From: Clostridiaceae bacterium
GTDB taxonomy: Bacteria; Bacillota; Clostridia; Saccharofermentanales; Fastidiosipilaceae
Assembly (NCBI GenBank): GCA_012514965.1
Contig: JAAYZH010000090.1
Span: 1-8,158 of the forward strand
DNA: 8,158 nt
Reading direction: 5' to 3'
The notes under the pieces were generated by a model. It worked only from the letters and a program-made list of their open reading frames with translations, made no database searches and was not told the origin of the DNA. Position numbers and translations under genes: made by a program. Below, piece by piece: positions 1 through 6,456 of this stretch; position 1 is the first letter of the stretch, and each line of letters opens with the position of its first letter.

Positions 1-71
1 AGTTCATCGAATACGAAGAAGGACATAAGGTTGCCTGCCACCTGTATCCCCAAGTAAGCAATGCAAAATAA
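1..71 (+). CDS. Oligopeptide/dipeptide ABC transporter ATP-binding protein, C-terminal end only (partial)
   Basis: Only the last 22 complete codons are present, read from base 3 and ending with TAA at 69-71. The tail contains EEGHKVACHLYP, which matches from memory the extreme C-terminus of OppD/OppF/DppD-type ATPases (the oligo_HPY extension, typically ending in a GH-x-VACHL-like motif). These cytoplasmic ATPases power uptake of peptides through a two-permease membrane complex fed by a lipoprotein binding protein. The Walker motifs lie outside the window, so the assignment depends on the tail alone. The other two forward frames stop at 26-28 and 55-57, which supports this frame. The stop codon lies inside the next gene, giving an 11-base overlap that suggests an operon with translational coupling. 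Whether this is the D or F subunit cannot be told. Confidence 0.65.
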   Translation, partial: FIEYEEGHKVACHLYPQVSNAK

Positions 72-396
72 GAAGACTGAACTGAACGAATCCAAGAAGA
101 CAGCGCAAAAGAAAGCTGACTTTATTGACGACGGACGTGTAATCGCAGACATGTCGGTAGGGGGCATGCCGCGTTCATTACCCGAAACACTTATCGGTGG
201 TAAACGACCTAAACTTGCCAAGCTGGATCACCTGGGACGACCGATCGACGACGGTTCAGAACCAGTAAAACTGACCAAAGAAGAGAAGAAAGCAATACGC
301 CGCGGTGTCATGAAAGCCTATCTGCTTGTGGGTATTGGATCCGCTGTATTGTTTACAATCCTGTTCGTTTTGTTGTACTTCTTCTGGCTCCGTTGA
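61..396 (+). CDS. Small single-pass membrane protein, unknown function, coupled to the transporter ATPase gene
   Basis: A 111-residue protein. Residues 1-20 are rich in Lys, Gln and Glu. Residues 20-36 hold a DDGRVIADMSVGGMP stretch that resembles, from memory, a motif (DDGRxIAxMxxxGMP) in small uncharacterised Clostridia proteins. A basic patch (KKAIRR, about 76-81) precedes one strongly hydrophobic segment at about 86-110 that ends the protein after a single Arg. The inferred topology is a tail-anchored protein with its soluble part in the cytoplasm. There is no signal peptide. No clear Shine-Dalgarno sequence precedes ATG 61-63; the start overlaps the preceding gene by 11 bases, so translation is probably coupled, and an in-frame TAA at 55-57 rules out an earlier start. 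The function is unknown. The position after an oligopeptide transporter gene suggests, but does not prove, a link with that complex. Confidence 0.75.
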   Translation: MQNKKTELNESKKTAQKKADFIDDGRVIADMSVGGMPRSLPETLIGGKRPKLAKLDHLGRPIDDGSEPVKLTKEEKKAIRRGVMKAYLLVGIGSAVLFTILFVLLYFFWLR

Positions 397-448
397 ACGT
401 TGCGGTTCTAGACCGGGCTACTTATCAGATACACGTAGATACGTAAAG

Positions 449-483
449 AAAACCGGCTGTCACAATTTGTGACGGCCGGTTTT
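449..483. terminator. Bidirectional rho-independent terminator between convergent genes
   Basis: Bases 449-464 pair with 468-483 to form a 16-bp stem with one G-U pair (458/474) and a three-base loop (465-467). The outer part is AAAACCGGC against GCCGGTTTT. On the minus strand the stem is followed by TTTTCTTTACG, a good U-rich tail, 24 bases past the stop of the cyclase gene. On the plus strand the tail is only TTTT then GG, so it should end the transporter transcript less sharply. Its place between two convergent operons fits a shared terminator. Confidence 0.85.
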
Positions 484-506
484 GGTCATCCTGATGAAAA
501 GAAGCT

Positions 507-1124
507 TTATAGCGTTTCCAGGATCGCGCGGCAAGGGCTGCCTTCCCGGCCTTGCAGCAGGAGGGGCAAGGCTAGAATCGAGTAGGAACCTGCCGGCACT
601 TCAGCCAGTCTGGCATCTTCGAGAACGCCTATTCCTGCGCCCAGGATGATGCTGTGGACTTTGTGGTCCGGATCTCCGCGTTCGATACTCATCGCATCGA
701 TCCCGAGTGAGAGAATACCGATGTCGCGCAGATACAGCGCAGCATCTTCAGCTAGACAGATAAACTCCGGGTTAAAGTGCTGCTCGAAGGAATTGCGGGT
801 TTTGAACAAGACACGTTCGCCTGCTTTGATTCCCAGCGGCTCCAGGTCCGCCCTCGTGATACGACGGTCTAGACTGCTAAGGTCGTAGACCCGGCAGGGG
901 CCGACAAACAGCTCAAGATCGAGTGTGTCGACGGAAGCTCCGCCTTCGACCATATGCAAGGGGGCATCCATGTGAGTCCCGGTGTGAAGATTTGTAAAAA
1001 TAGTAGATTCGTTGTAGTTGTTCTGTGCGTACACACCGACCCATTCGTAGCGGGGCTGTTTTTCGTCTCTGTCTTTGTAAACGGCCATACCCGGTTCAAC
1101 AGGGCGGCTGATATCGTAAATCAT
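507..1124 (-). CDS. Cyclase family protein (kynurenine formamidase-like metal-dependent hydrolase)
   Basis: A 205-residue soluble protein of the cyclase family (Pfam PF04199), which includes KynB arylformamidase and isatin hydrolase. The hallmark metal-binding motif HTGTHMDAPLH is at residues 47-57, preceded by the family-typical start MIYDISRPVEPGM. A GIDAMSIE segment (141-148), H157, and the C-terminal LPLLLQGREGSPCRA region (186-200) match the usual end of the fold, and the length is normal for the family. Such enzymes hydrolyse amide or cyclic amide bonds using bound divalent metal; the substrate here cannot be deduced. A GAAAGGA ribosome binding site lies about 7 bases before the ATG. 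It is the last gene of a minus-strand operon, 22 bases after zwf, and ends at the terminator at 449-483. No tryptophan- or kynurenine-pathway gene is nearby, so a kynB symbol is not justified. Confidence 0.85.
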   Translation of the reverse strand: MIYDISRPVEPGMAVYKDRDEKQPRYEWVGVYAQNNYNESTIFTNLHTGTHMDAPLHMVEGGASVDTLDLELFVGPCRVYDLSSLDRRITRADLEPLGIKAGERVLFKTRNSFEQHFNPEFICLAEDAALYLRDIGILSLGIDAMSIERGDPDHKVHSIILGAGIGVLEDARLAEVPAGSYSILALPLLLQGREGSPCRAILETL

Positions 1125-1146
1125 GGCGTTTCCTTTCGTACATAAC

Positions 1147-2574
1147 TCAGGTAAGAGTCTCTGTTTCGTTGACCCAGCTCCGACCGCTCAGGGCCAGAAG
1201 CTCCTCTGCTGTGGCCGGACCCCAGCTGCCGCGCGCATACAGCTCCGGTACCATGCCAGCAGCATCCCGCTTTACGCGGAGCTCGTGAGCCCACTTCCAG
1301 CTGCTGACGATTTGCTGCCAAGGGGTGAAGTATTCTCTTTGGCCTTCGTAGGCGGCGAAGAGCAGTCGTTCGTAGGCTTCCGGCGTATTGCTGTGTGCTT
1401 CGAGGTTGCAGCTTTGGCAGAAGTTCATATTCACTTCCGTAGTCTCACTGCGACTGCCGGGCTTCTTGATAATGAAGGACAAGCCGATGCCCTCCTGTGG
1501 TTGAATCTCAATGTGGAGGCGATCAGCGGTGCCGACGTCGCCATTCTTGCGGAAGTTGATCGTGACGAAGGTTTTGCGCTCCTTGAGGGCCTTGCCACTG
1601 CGAAGGTAGAAGGGCACCCCCCTCCAGCGTTCATTGTCTATCCACACTCGCAGGGCAGCATAGGTCTCGGTGTTGCTGTTATCGGCTACTTCCTTCGTGT
1701 CGCGATAGCCTTCATACTGACCCAGGACCAGCTGACTGCCAATATCATCGTCCGGGGCACGCAAGGCCAGCAGCAGGTCTTCCTGTGATTGCTGGAATTC
1801 CGGACTGTCAATGTTCTCGACATCTTCCATCGCAACAATGGTCAGGATCTGGAATAAATGTCCCCGAATCATGTCCTTCAAGGCACCGGTTTCGTCGTAG
1901 TAAGCACCTCGTGAGCCGATGTCGATTTCTTCGAGAGCACTGATCTGCACGGAATCGATCGAGTGACGATCCCAGGCTGCCCGGAAGACTGCGTTATTAT
2001 GGCGCAGCGTGCTGATGTTCTGGACCATTTCTTTGCCCAGATAATGATCAATGTGATAGATCTGTTTCATGCCAAAGGCGGCGGATAACTTATTCGTGAT
2101 CTCCCGGGCTTCGTCTAGATTGCTGCCGAAAGGTTTCTCGATAATCACGCGACACTCTCCCCGCAGACAACCTGTATTGAGCAGATTGTCGGCAATAACG
2201 GGGAAGAAGCGGGGGGCTACAGAGAAGTAGAAGAGGTATCGTGTGGGCTCGCCGTCTCTCCAGTGCTTTTCGTCATAATAGGCGAAAAGACGCTGGTATT
2301 CTGTGCTGTCTACAAAATCTATCTGGAGGTAGTCGATGTGAGCTGCAAAAGCCGCGAAACTGGCGTCGCTTACAGGGAAACGGGCGAATTTGCGTACCCA
2401 GGGCTCGATTTCGGCTAGGTATTCGTCACGAGTCCAGTCTCGACGGCCCAGAGCCAAGAAGATCGCGGTGTCCTTAACCAGACCTCGAGAAAACAGATTA
2501 TAGAAAGCCGGCATCAGCTTGCGATAACTGAGGTCACCTGTGGCACCGAAGATGGTGTAAACAACGTGATGCAT
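1147..2574 (-). CDS. zwf: Glucose-6-phosphate 1-dehydrogenase
   Basis: A cytoplasmic enzyme that oxidises glucose 6-phosphate to 6-phosphogluconolactone with NADP+, the first step of the oxidative pentose phosphate pathway. The 475 residues are close to the usual 480-500. Seen in order: nucleotide-binding GATGDL (10-15) and GRRDWTRDEY (43-52) in the Rossmann domain; EKPFG (146-150); the active-site signature HIDHYLGKE (174-182); the segment YYDETGALKDM (225-235) leading to the candidate catalytic base H239; RSGKAL (325-330); and a C-terminal GSWGP (449-453). The block before H239 reads MIRGH, whereas well-studied homologues have QNH. The ATG is preceded by GAGGAG with a 6-base spacer, located inside the end of gnd, and the two genes are 3 bases apart, so they are surely co-transcribed. 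It works directly upstream of Gnd in the pathway. A 6-phosphogluconolactonase gene is not in the window. Confidence 0.96.
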   Translation of the reverse strand: MHHVVYTIFGATGDLSYRKLMPAFYNLFSRGLVKDTAIFLALGRRDWTRDEYLAEIEPWVRKFARFPVSDASFAAFAAHIDYLQIDFVDSTEYQRLFAYYDEKHWRDGEPTRYLFYFSVAPRFFPVIADNLLNTGCLRGECRVIIEKPFGSNLDEAREITNKLSAAFGMKQIYHIDHYLGKEMVQNISTLRHNNAVFRAAWDRHSIDSVQISALEEIDIGSRGAYYDETGALKDMIRGHLFQILTIVAMEDVENIDSPEFQQSQEDLLLALRAPDDDIGSQLVLGQYEGYRDTKEVADNSNTETYAALRVWIDNERWRGVPFYLRSGKALKERKTFVTINFRKNGDVGTADRLHIEIQPQEGIGLSFIIKKPGSRSETTEVNMNFCQSCNLEAHSNTPEAYERLLFAAYEGQREYFTPWQQIVSSWKWAHELRVKRDAAGMVPELYARGSWGPATAEELLALSGRSWVNETETLT

Positions 2575-2577
2575 AGA

Positions 2578-4086
2578 CTACTCCTCGTCCGTCTGCGGCC
2601 ACTCGTGATGATAAATCCCTTCGCGATCCGTACGCTGGAACGTGTGAGCGCCAAAGTAATCACGCTGCGCCGAGATCATATTCGCGCTGCTGCGAGCGGC
2701 ACGAAGCTGATCGTAGTAACTAAGCGCTGCGGCGTAGGCAGGCACCGGGAGACCGGTGGCAATCGTCGAGGCAAGAAGGCTTCGCAAGGCCGGGATTCCG
2801 GCTTCCAGCGTGGCGCGGAAGGCAGGGGCCAGCAGGAGATTCGGCAGGTCACTGTCAGCAGCGTACGCTTCCATGATCGGGGAGAGCAGAGCGGAACGAA
2901 TAATGCATCCGCCGCGGAAAGTCGCTGCGATGGTGCGATAGTCGAGGTTCCAGTGATAGGCCTTCGCAGCGGCCCGATAGAGCGAGAAACCCTGGGCGTA
3001 GGCGAGCAGACGTGCGGCGAGGAAAGCTTGCGCGAGACTGGCCTTGTCTGGCAAAGAGGATGCCTCAGTGAGAGCGCCTTGAGGAAGTTCGGCTTCCGCT
3101 CGTACGCGCAGGCCTTTGTCCATGCTCATATAGCGCGCATTGAGACCGGCGGTCAGGATAGAGAGATCTACACCGAGTTCGAGACCTTCTTCATTGGTCC
3201 ATTTGCCGGTGCCTTTCTGACGGGAAATATCGAGGACTTTGTCCAGCAGATACTTGCTGCCGGTCGGGGCTCCGCTGCTCCGCAGTTCCAAAGCGATCGG
3301 ATCTTCCTTAAGACTGCTATCGAGATCGATGGAAGGATCAGCCGGATCCTCTTCGCGCAGAATGCGTACCGTGATCTCGCTAAGGTAGGAAGAGAGCTCC
3401 CCCTGATTCCACTCCTCGAAGATGGCGGCGATGGCTTCGTTGTCTAGTCCGCCTGTGTGTAAGATGTAGTAGAGCTCCGCGATCAGTTCCATGTCCGCGT
3501 ACTCGATGCCGTTGTGGACCATTTTTACATAATGTCCTGCTCCGCCTTCACCCATCCAGGCACAGCAGGCAGCGCCATCGGGTGCTTTCGCCGCGATTGC
3601 CTCCAGGACCGGAGCAGCCAGTTCGTAAGCAGTCTTGTCACCGCCAGGCATGATGGCTGGGCCAAAGCGCGCCCCGCTCTCGCCGCCGGATACACCGACG
3701 CCTAGAAAACGGAAGCCTGCTGCGGCTACTTCCTCACTGCGGCGTTGGCTGTCCTTGAAGAAGGAGTTGCCACCGTCCATGATGAGGTCACCCGGTTCGA
3801 GCAAAGGGAGAAGGTCGGCAATCAGGGTGTCGACGGGCGGACCGGACTTGACCATCAGAAAGAGGCGACGCGGTGTCTTCAAGCTGGCGATGAGCTCTTC
3901 GAGAGTCTCGCAGACAATCAGGTTCTGCTCAGGATTCTCGGCTGCTGCCTCGTGGGCTTTGCTTGCCGTCCGGTTGTAAATCGCCGTACGGAATCCGTGA
4001 TCAGCCATGTTCAGGGCGAGATTCTTGCCCATGACTGCCATTCCCAAAACGGCGATGTCGGCGATAGCTGTTTGCTTGTTCGTCAT
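2578..4086 (-). CDS. gnd: 6-phosphogluconate dehydrogenase, decarboxylating
   Basis: A cytoplasmic enzyme that converts 6-phosphogluconate to ribulose 5-phosphate and CO2 while reducing NADP+. Motifs seen: N-terminal dinucleotide fold GMAVMG (15-20); the signature GVSGGESGAR (131-140) followed by FGPAIMPGG (141-149); the active site HYVKMVHNGIEY (185-196) with catalytic K188, H191, N192 and E195; KGTGKWT (291-297); ARYMSMDK (317-324); and the C-terminal substrate-binding tail RDYFGAHTFQRTD (475-487). The protein has 502 residues against about 470 usually. Most of the excess is a hydrophilic insertion of about 27 residues around 248-279. The start is supported by AAGAGGTG (4093-4100, complement) with a 6-base spacer. 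It is the first gene of the gnd-zwf-cyclase operon and is divergent from the murE-like gene. Confidence 0.97.
   Translation of the reverse strand: MTNKQTAIADIAVLGMAVMGKNLALNMADHGFRTAIYNRTASKAHEAAAENPEQNLIVCETLEELIASLKTPRRLFLMVKSGPPVDTLIADLLPLLEPGDLIMDGGNSFFKDSQRRSEEVAAAGFRFLGVGVSGGESGARFGPAIMPGGDKTAYELAAPVLEAIAAKAPDGAACCAWMGEGGAGHYVKMVHNGIEYADMELIAELYYILHTGGLDNEAIAAIFEEWNQGELSSYLSEITVRILREEDPADPSIDLDSSLKEDPIALELRSSGAPTGSKYLLDKVLDISRQKGTGKWTNEEGLELGVDLSILTAGLNARYMSMDKGLRVRAEAELPQGALTEASSLPDKASLAQAFLAARLLAYAQGFSLYRAAAKAYHWNLDYRTIAATFRGGCIIRSALLSPIMEAYAADSDLPNLLLAPAFRATLEAGIPALRSLLASTIATGLPVPAYAAALSYYDQLRAARSSANMISAQRDYFGAHTFQRTDREGIYHHEWPQTDEE
2581..2586 (-). promoter_or_regulatory. Ribosome binding site of zwf inside the 3' end of gnd
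   Basis: The minus strand reads GAGGAG, 6 bases before the zwf ATG (2574-2572). It overlaps the last codons of gnd, whose stop is at 2580-2578. Ribosomes finishing gnd stop on top of this site, which fits coupled, near-equal synthesis of the two dehydrogenases. Confidence 0.8.
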
Positions 4087-4188
4087 ATTTCACACCTCTT
4101 TCGTCAATTGTTTTCATTTTAGCCCAGATCAAGCGACGACTGCTTACCACCCGTTACGTTGTGCTACAATTGCAACGAAATGGAAGCT

Positions 4189-4217
4189 TTGGCACCGTTT
4201 CTAAACTATTTTATGGT
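4189..4217 (+). promoter_or_regulatory. Candidate sigma-A promoter for the murE-like gene
   Basis: TTGGCA at 4189-4194 (5 of 6 to the -35 consensus), a 17-base spacer, then TATGGT at 4212-4217 (4 of 6 to the -10). The start site would fall near 4224, leaving about 48 bases of leader before ATG 4272. Two weaker alternatives exist: an extended -10, TGCTACAAT (4162-4170), and TATACT (4221-4226) without a good -35. It overlaps the opposing gnd promoter. Assigned by consensus only. Confidence 0.45.
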
Positions 4218-4218
4218 A

Positions 4219-4248
4219 ATTATACTATTTGACCCGACAGGGCGTCAG
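4219..4248 (-). promoter_or_regulatory. Candidate sigma-A promoter for the gnd-zwf-cyclase operon
   Basis: On the minus strand CTGACG (4248-4243, 4 of 6) is followed by an 18-base spacer and a perfect TATAAT (4224-4219). The start site would be near 4212, giving a leader of about 125 bases before the gnd ATG. The -10 sits one base from the -10 of the oppositely directed promoter. No clear operator or riboswitch fold was seen in the leader. Confidence 0.5.
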
Positions 4249-4262
4249 TACAATTGTGGGAC

Positions 4263-4268
4263 AGGTGG
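4263..4268 (+). promoter_or_regulatory. Ribosome binding site that favours ATG 4272 for the murE-like gene
   Basis: AGGTGG, within GGGACAGGTGGAGA, lies just before ATG 4272-4274; pairing through ACAGG would give a spacer near 6 bases. The in-frame TTG at 4254-4256 has only a weak AGGG about a dozen bases upstream, so the ATG is preferred. Confidence 0.5.
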
Positions 4269-4271
4269 AGA

Positions 4272-5837
4272 ATGGCTGGAATATCAGTTGAGAAGATTCT
4301 TGCGTACGCGGACTTAAGCGGACATGTTCAGAGCGGCAGACTAAGTGAACAGGATTTTCGCCGCAGCCTGGATGCAAGCTTGGTGTCGTTGCCGCCTTGC
4401 CGGCAGGTGAGCGCTGATTCGCGAGAGGTAAGCGCCGGTTGCCTTTTTGTCGCGGTGCGGGGCTTGCGGACGGATGGACATCGATATTTGGCCTCGGCTT
4501 TGGCCCAAGGCGCTTGTGCCGCGGTAGTCGAGACGGAAGATCCTGAACTCCCTATCCCCCAGCTTGTTGTATCGGACACCGCCAGTCTGTACCCTCTGCT
4601 TTGCGCGGCGTTTTATCACACTCAGCAGGAGGATGTCAGATATATCGGCATTACCGGCACGAATGGCAAGACGACCACTGCGCAGATGGTCGCTTGGCTG
4701 CTAAACCAGAACAAGGTTCGCACAGCGTATATCGGTACGAACGGCGTCAGTCACCCGGCGCTGCAATTGCCTCATCTGGCTCATACGACGCCAGAGCCGG
4801 CCGCTTTGCATCGCCTGATCCGCAGCCTGCTGGACGCAGGTACGGATTGCCTGGTGATGGAGGTCTCTTCGCACGCACTGGTCCAGAAGCGGGCAGATGG
4901 CATTCCTTTCAGCATCGCGGCGTTTACGAATCTTTCACACGAACATTTGGATTATCACGGTGACATGGAGGCGTACGCGTCTGCGAAGGCCATGCTCTTT
5001 GAACGTTTGCCTGCCGGCGGGACTGCAATCCTGAACGGACAGGAGCCCGCGTCAGCCTTGATGGCTTCAGCAGGCCCGGCTGCACAGCTCTGGTACTCAC
5101 TGGAAGACGAAACAGCTGACCTCTTCGCGGATGCTCTGACTACAGATGATACGGGCACCCAGCATTTTACTTTGCATTACGCAGGCGAGTCGCATGCGGG
5201 CTGTTTGCCTTTGCCCGGTCGATACAATGTCGAGAATGCATTGGCAGCACTGGGTGTTTGCCTGGCTCAAGGAGTGGGAATCGAGAGCCTTTTGGCCGCT
5301 TTGGCAAGTTTCCCCGGCTCACCTGGACGCATGCAGTTCATCGATCTTGGGCAGCCTTATAAGGTGGTGATTGATTTTGCCCACACAGAACAAGCCCTGC
5401 ACGGCTTGCTGCAAAGCCTGCGGCCTATGGTGAAGGGACGATTGATCCTCTTGCTGTCCGTACGCGGCGACAGAGAACGTGACAAACGCAGTGCTATGGG
5501 GAAGGCTGCTGTGGGGGGTGCCGATAAGGTCTATGTGACCTTGAAGGACAGCGGTCTGGAATCACCACAACAGATTCTTGAGGATTTGACCTTGGAACTG
5601 AGTCCGGACCAGTACACACTGGTCCCGATTCGCCAGGAAGCGATTCGCCGAGCTGTGGCAGAGGCGGAGGCCGGTGATGTCATCGCTGTGATGGGTCTGG
5701 TGAATCCTGAATCATTGCAGGCTGGACGCTTGTCATATTATCAGGACGACTCTGCTTACCTCAAGGCCTGCATCAGCGAAAGGCTCTTGCGCGAAGGTCC
5801 TTGGTCGGACGTTGTGAAGGGCGCGATCGATTGTTGA
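4272..5837 (+). CDS. MurE-like Mur ligase (UDP-MurNAc-tripeptide synthetase family), atypical amino-acid-binding motifs
   Basis: A cytoplasmic Mur ligase with the MurE layout; MurE adds the third peptide residue to UDP-MurNAc-L-Ala-D-Glu. With the ATG start it has 521 residues. The N-terminal UDP-binding domain has SADSREV (47-53). The central ATPase domain has the P-loop GITGTNGKTTT (126-136), TTPEP (172-176), EVSSHAL (197-203), NLSHEHLDYHG (220-230) and K239, the likely carbamylated Lys, followed by MLF. The C-terminal domain begins after PGRYNVENALAA (315-326), with GRMQFID (352-358), IDFAHTEQAL (367-376) and GDRERDKR (399-406). Where MurE normally has SDNPR, which binds diaminopimelate, this protein has LKDSG (424-428), and the GKGHE motif is replaced near 475-479 by GLVNP. 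The ligase chemistry therefore looks intact but the amino acid substrate is unclear. It could be an unusual housekeeping MurE or a paralogue acting on another acceptor. A TTG at 4254 would add six residues. Confidence 0.85.
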   Translation: MAGISVEKILAYADLSGHVQSGRLSEQDFRRSLDASLVSLPPCRQVSADSREVSAGCLFVAVRGLRTDGHRYLASALAQGACAAVVETEDPELPIPQLVVSDTASLYPLLCAAFYHTQQEDVRYIGITGTNGKTTTAQMVAWLLNQNKVRTAYIGTNGVSHPALQLPHLAHTTPEPAALHRLIRSLLDAGTDCLVMEVSSHALVQKRADGIPFSIAAFTNLSHEHLDYHGDMEAYASAKAMLFERLPAGGTAILNGQEPASALMASAGPAAQLWYSLEDETADLFADALTTDDTGTQHFTLHYAGESHAGCLPLPGRYNVENALAALGVCLAQGVGIESLLAALASFPGSPGRMQFIDLGQPYKVVIDFAHTEQALHGLLQSLRPMVKGRLILLLSVRGDRERDKRSAMGKAAVGGADKVYVTLKDSGLESPQQILEDLTLELSPDQYTLVPIRQEAIRRAVAEAEAGDVIAVMGLVNPESLQAGRLSYYQDDSAYLKACISERLLREGPWSDVVKGAIDC

Positions 5838-5846
5838 CCTCAACAA
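5831..5846. repeat. Perfect 7-bp inverted repeat at a convergent gene junction
   Basis: TTGTTGA (5831-5837) and TCAACAA (5840-5846) are separated by CC. The left arm ends with the TGA stop of the murE-like gene, and the right arm lies 5 bases beyond the stop of the CrtO-like gene. It lacks a U-rich tail on either strand, and its two-base loop is tight, so it is a poor classical terminator. It may weakly separate the two convergent transcripts or be chance. Confidence 0.35.
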
Positions 5847-5851
5847 GGGGC

Positions 5852-6391
5852 TCAGAGCTCAAGGCTTGAAACGGTTGGGGCTTCGACGGCTGCAGCCGCG
5901 TTCCGGGCCACGCGTTTCTTGTTGATTTCAATTAAACGCAGCAAACGCGGACGATTGTAACGCTGAATAATGATAAAGGGCGCCTGAATCAGGAAACTAA
6001 GTGCAAAGACCAAGAGGAACAAGCCCGGCGGATTCCACAGGGCAAAGAACAAGGTCTCTACGATGGAACGGACATGATGACTCTCACCAAGCCGGGTTTC
6101 GAACACAAATTGTTCCAGGTATTCAGGATCCAGAGATTTTAAATGTTTTTTGTCAAAATTATTCAGCGAATTTACGGCAGGTAAGAAATCCCTCCAGCAA
6201 TTCACCCGGAAGTATTTTTCGTAGAATTTGCCGCCGTCTTCCCATTTGTACGTAGCAAACCAGAGGCGGTCGGCTGTGAACCAGCGTTTGGGCAAAATGT
6301 AGTCAACGAAAATGCGCAAGGTTTGCAAGACTGCGTACACAATCACATCGAACCAAAAAAGTTCCCAACCGGAGGCAATCGAAAAGAGCAT
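5852..6391 (-). CDS. CrtO-family membrane acyltransferase-like protein (glycosyl-4,4'-diaponeurosporenoate acyltransferase family)
   Basis: A 179-residue membrane protein. The best-known relative, CrtO of Staphylococcus aureus (about 165 residues), transfers a fatty acyl group onto the sugar of the glycosylated carotenoid in the last step of staphyloxanthin synthesis. Matches recalled from that family: GGKFYEKYFRVNCWRDFLP (53-71, where CrtO has a GKFWNKWF...KWK block), an ETR..ES segment (98-104), and QRYNRPRL (143-150) followed by a basic stretch. Hydrophobic segments at about 11-33 and 112-142 (probably two passes) place it in the membrane. AGGA stands 5 bases before the ATG. It is convergent with the murE-like gene and divergent from a glycosyltransferase pair, so the acceptor may be a glycolipid made by those enzymes. 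No carotenoid gene is visible, so the substrate is inferred only at the level of an acylated sugar lipid. Confidence 0.72.
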   Translation of the reverse strand: MLFSIASGWELFWFDVIVYAVLQTLRIFVDYILPKRWFTADRLWFATYKWEDGGKFYEKYFRVNCWRDFLPAVNSLNNFDKKHLKSLDPEYLEQFVFETRLGESHHVRSIVETLFFALWNPPGLFLLVFALSFLIQAPFIIIQRYNRPRLLRLIEINKKRVARNAAAAVEAPTVSSLEL

Positions 6392-6456
6392 GCACTTCCT
6401 CGCTTAGCTTGGCTTGCCTCAGCGGCTGTACCTTACTGTCATTACAAATTAAGTGT

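Noticed and set aside
507..1124. Naming the cyclase-family gene kynB
   Set aside because: The family motif is clear, but substrates vary widely, and no tryptophan-degradation gene lies nearby.
1123..1788. Open frame of 221 codons on the plus strand opposite zwf
   Set aside because: It is antisense to the conserved C-terminal half of zwf, with no known motif. Its ATG coincides with the start region of the cyclase gene by chance.
2566..3447. Open frame of 293 codons on the plus strand opposite gnd and the zwf start
   Set aside because: It lies wholly antisense to a well-conserved dehydrogenase, has an Arg/Gly-rich composition without a recognisable domain, and lacks a ribosome binding site of its own. 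Long antisense frames are expected in G+C-rich codon-biased genes.
4105..4256. Three CAATTG sites (4105, 4167, 4251) in the divergent region, considered as operator repeats
   Set aside because: The shared core is only six to eight bases, the spacing is irregular, and the region is locally A+T-rich, so chance is the simpler explanation.
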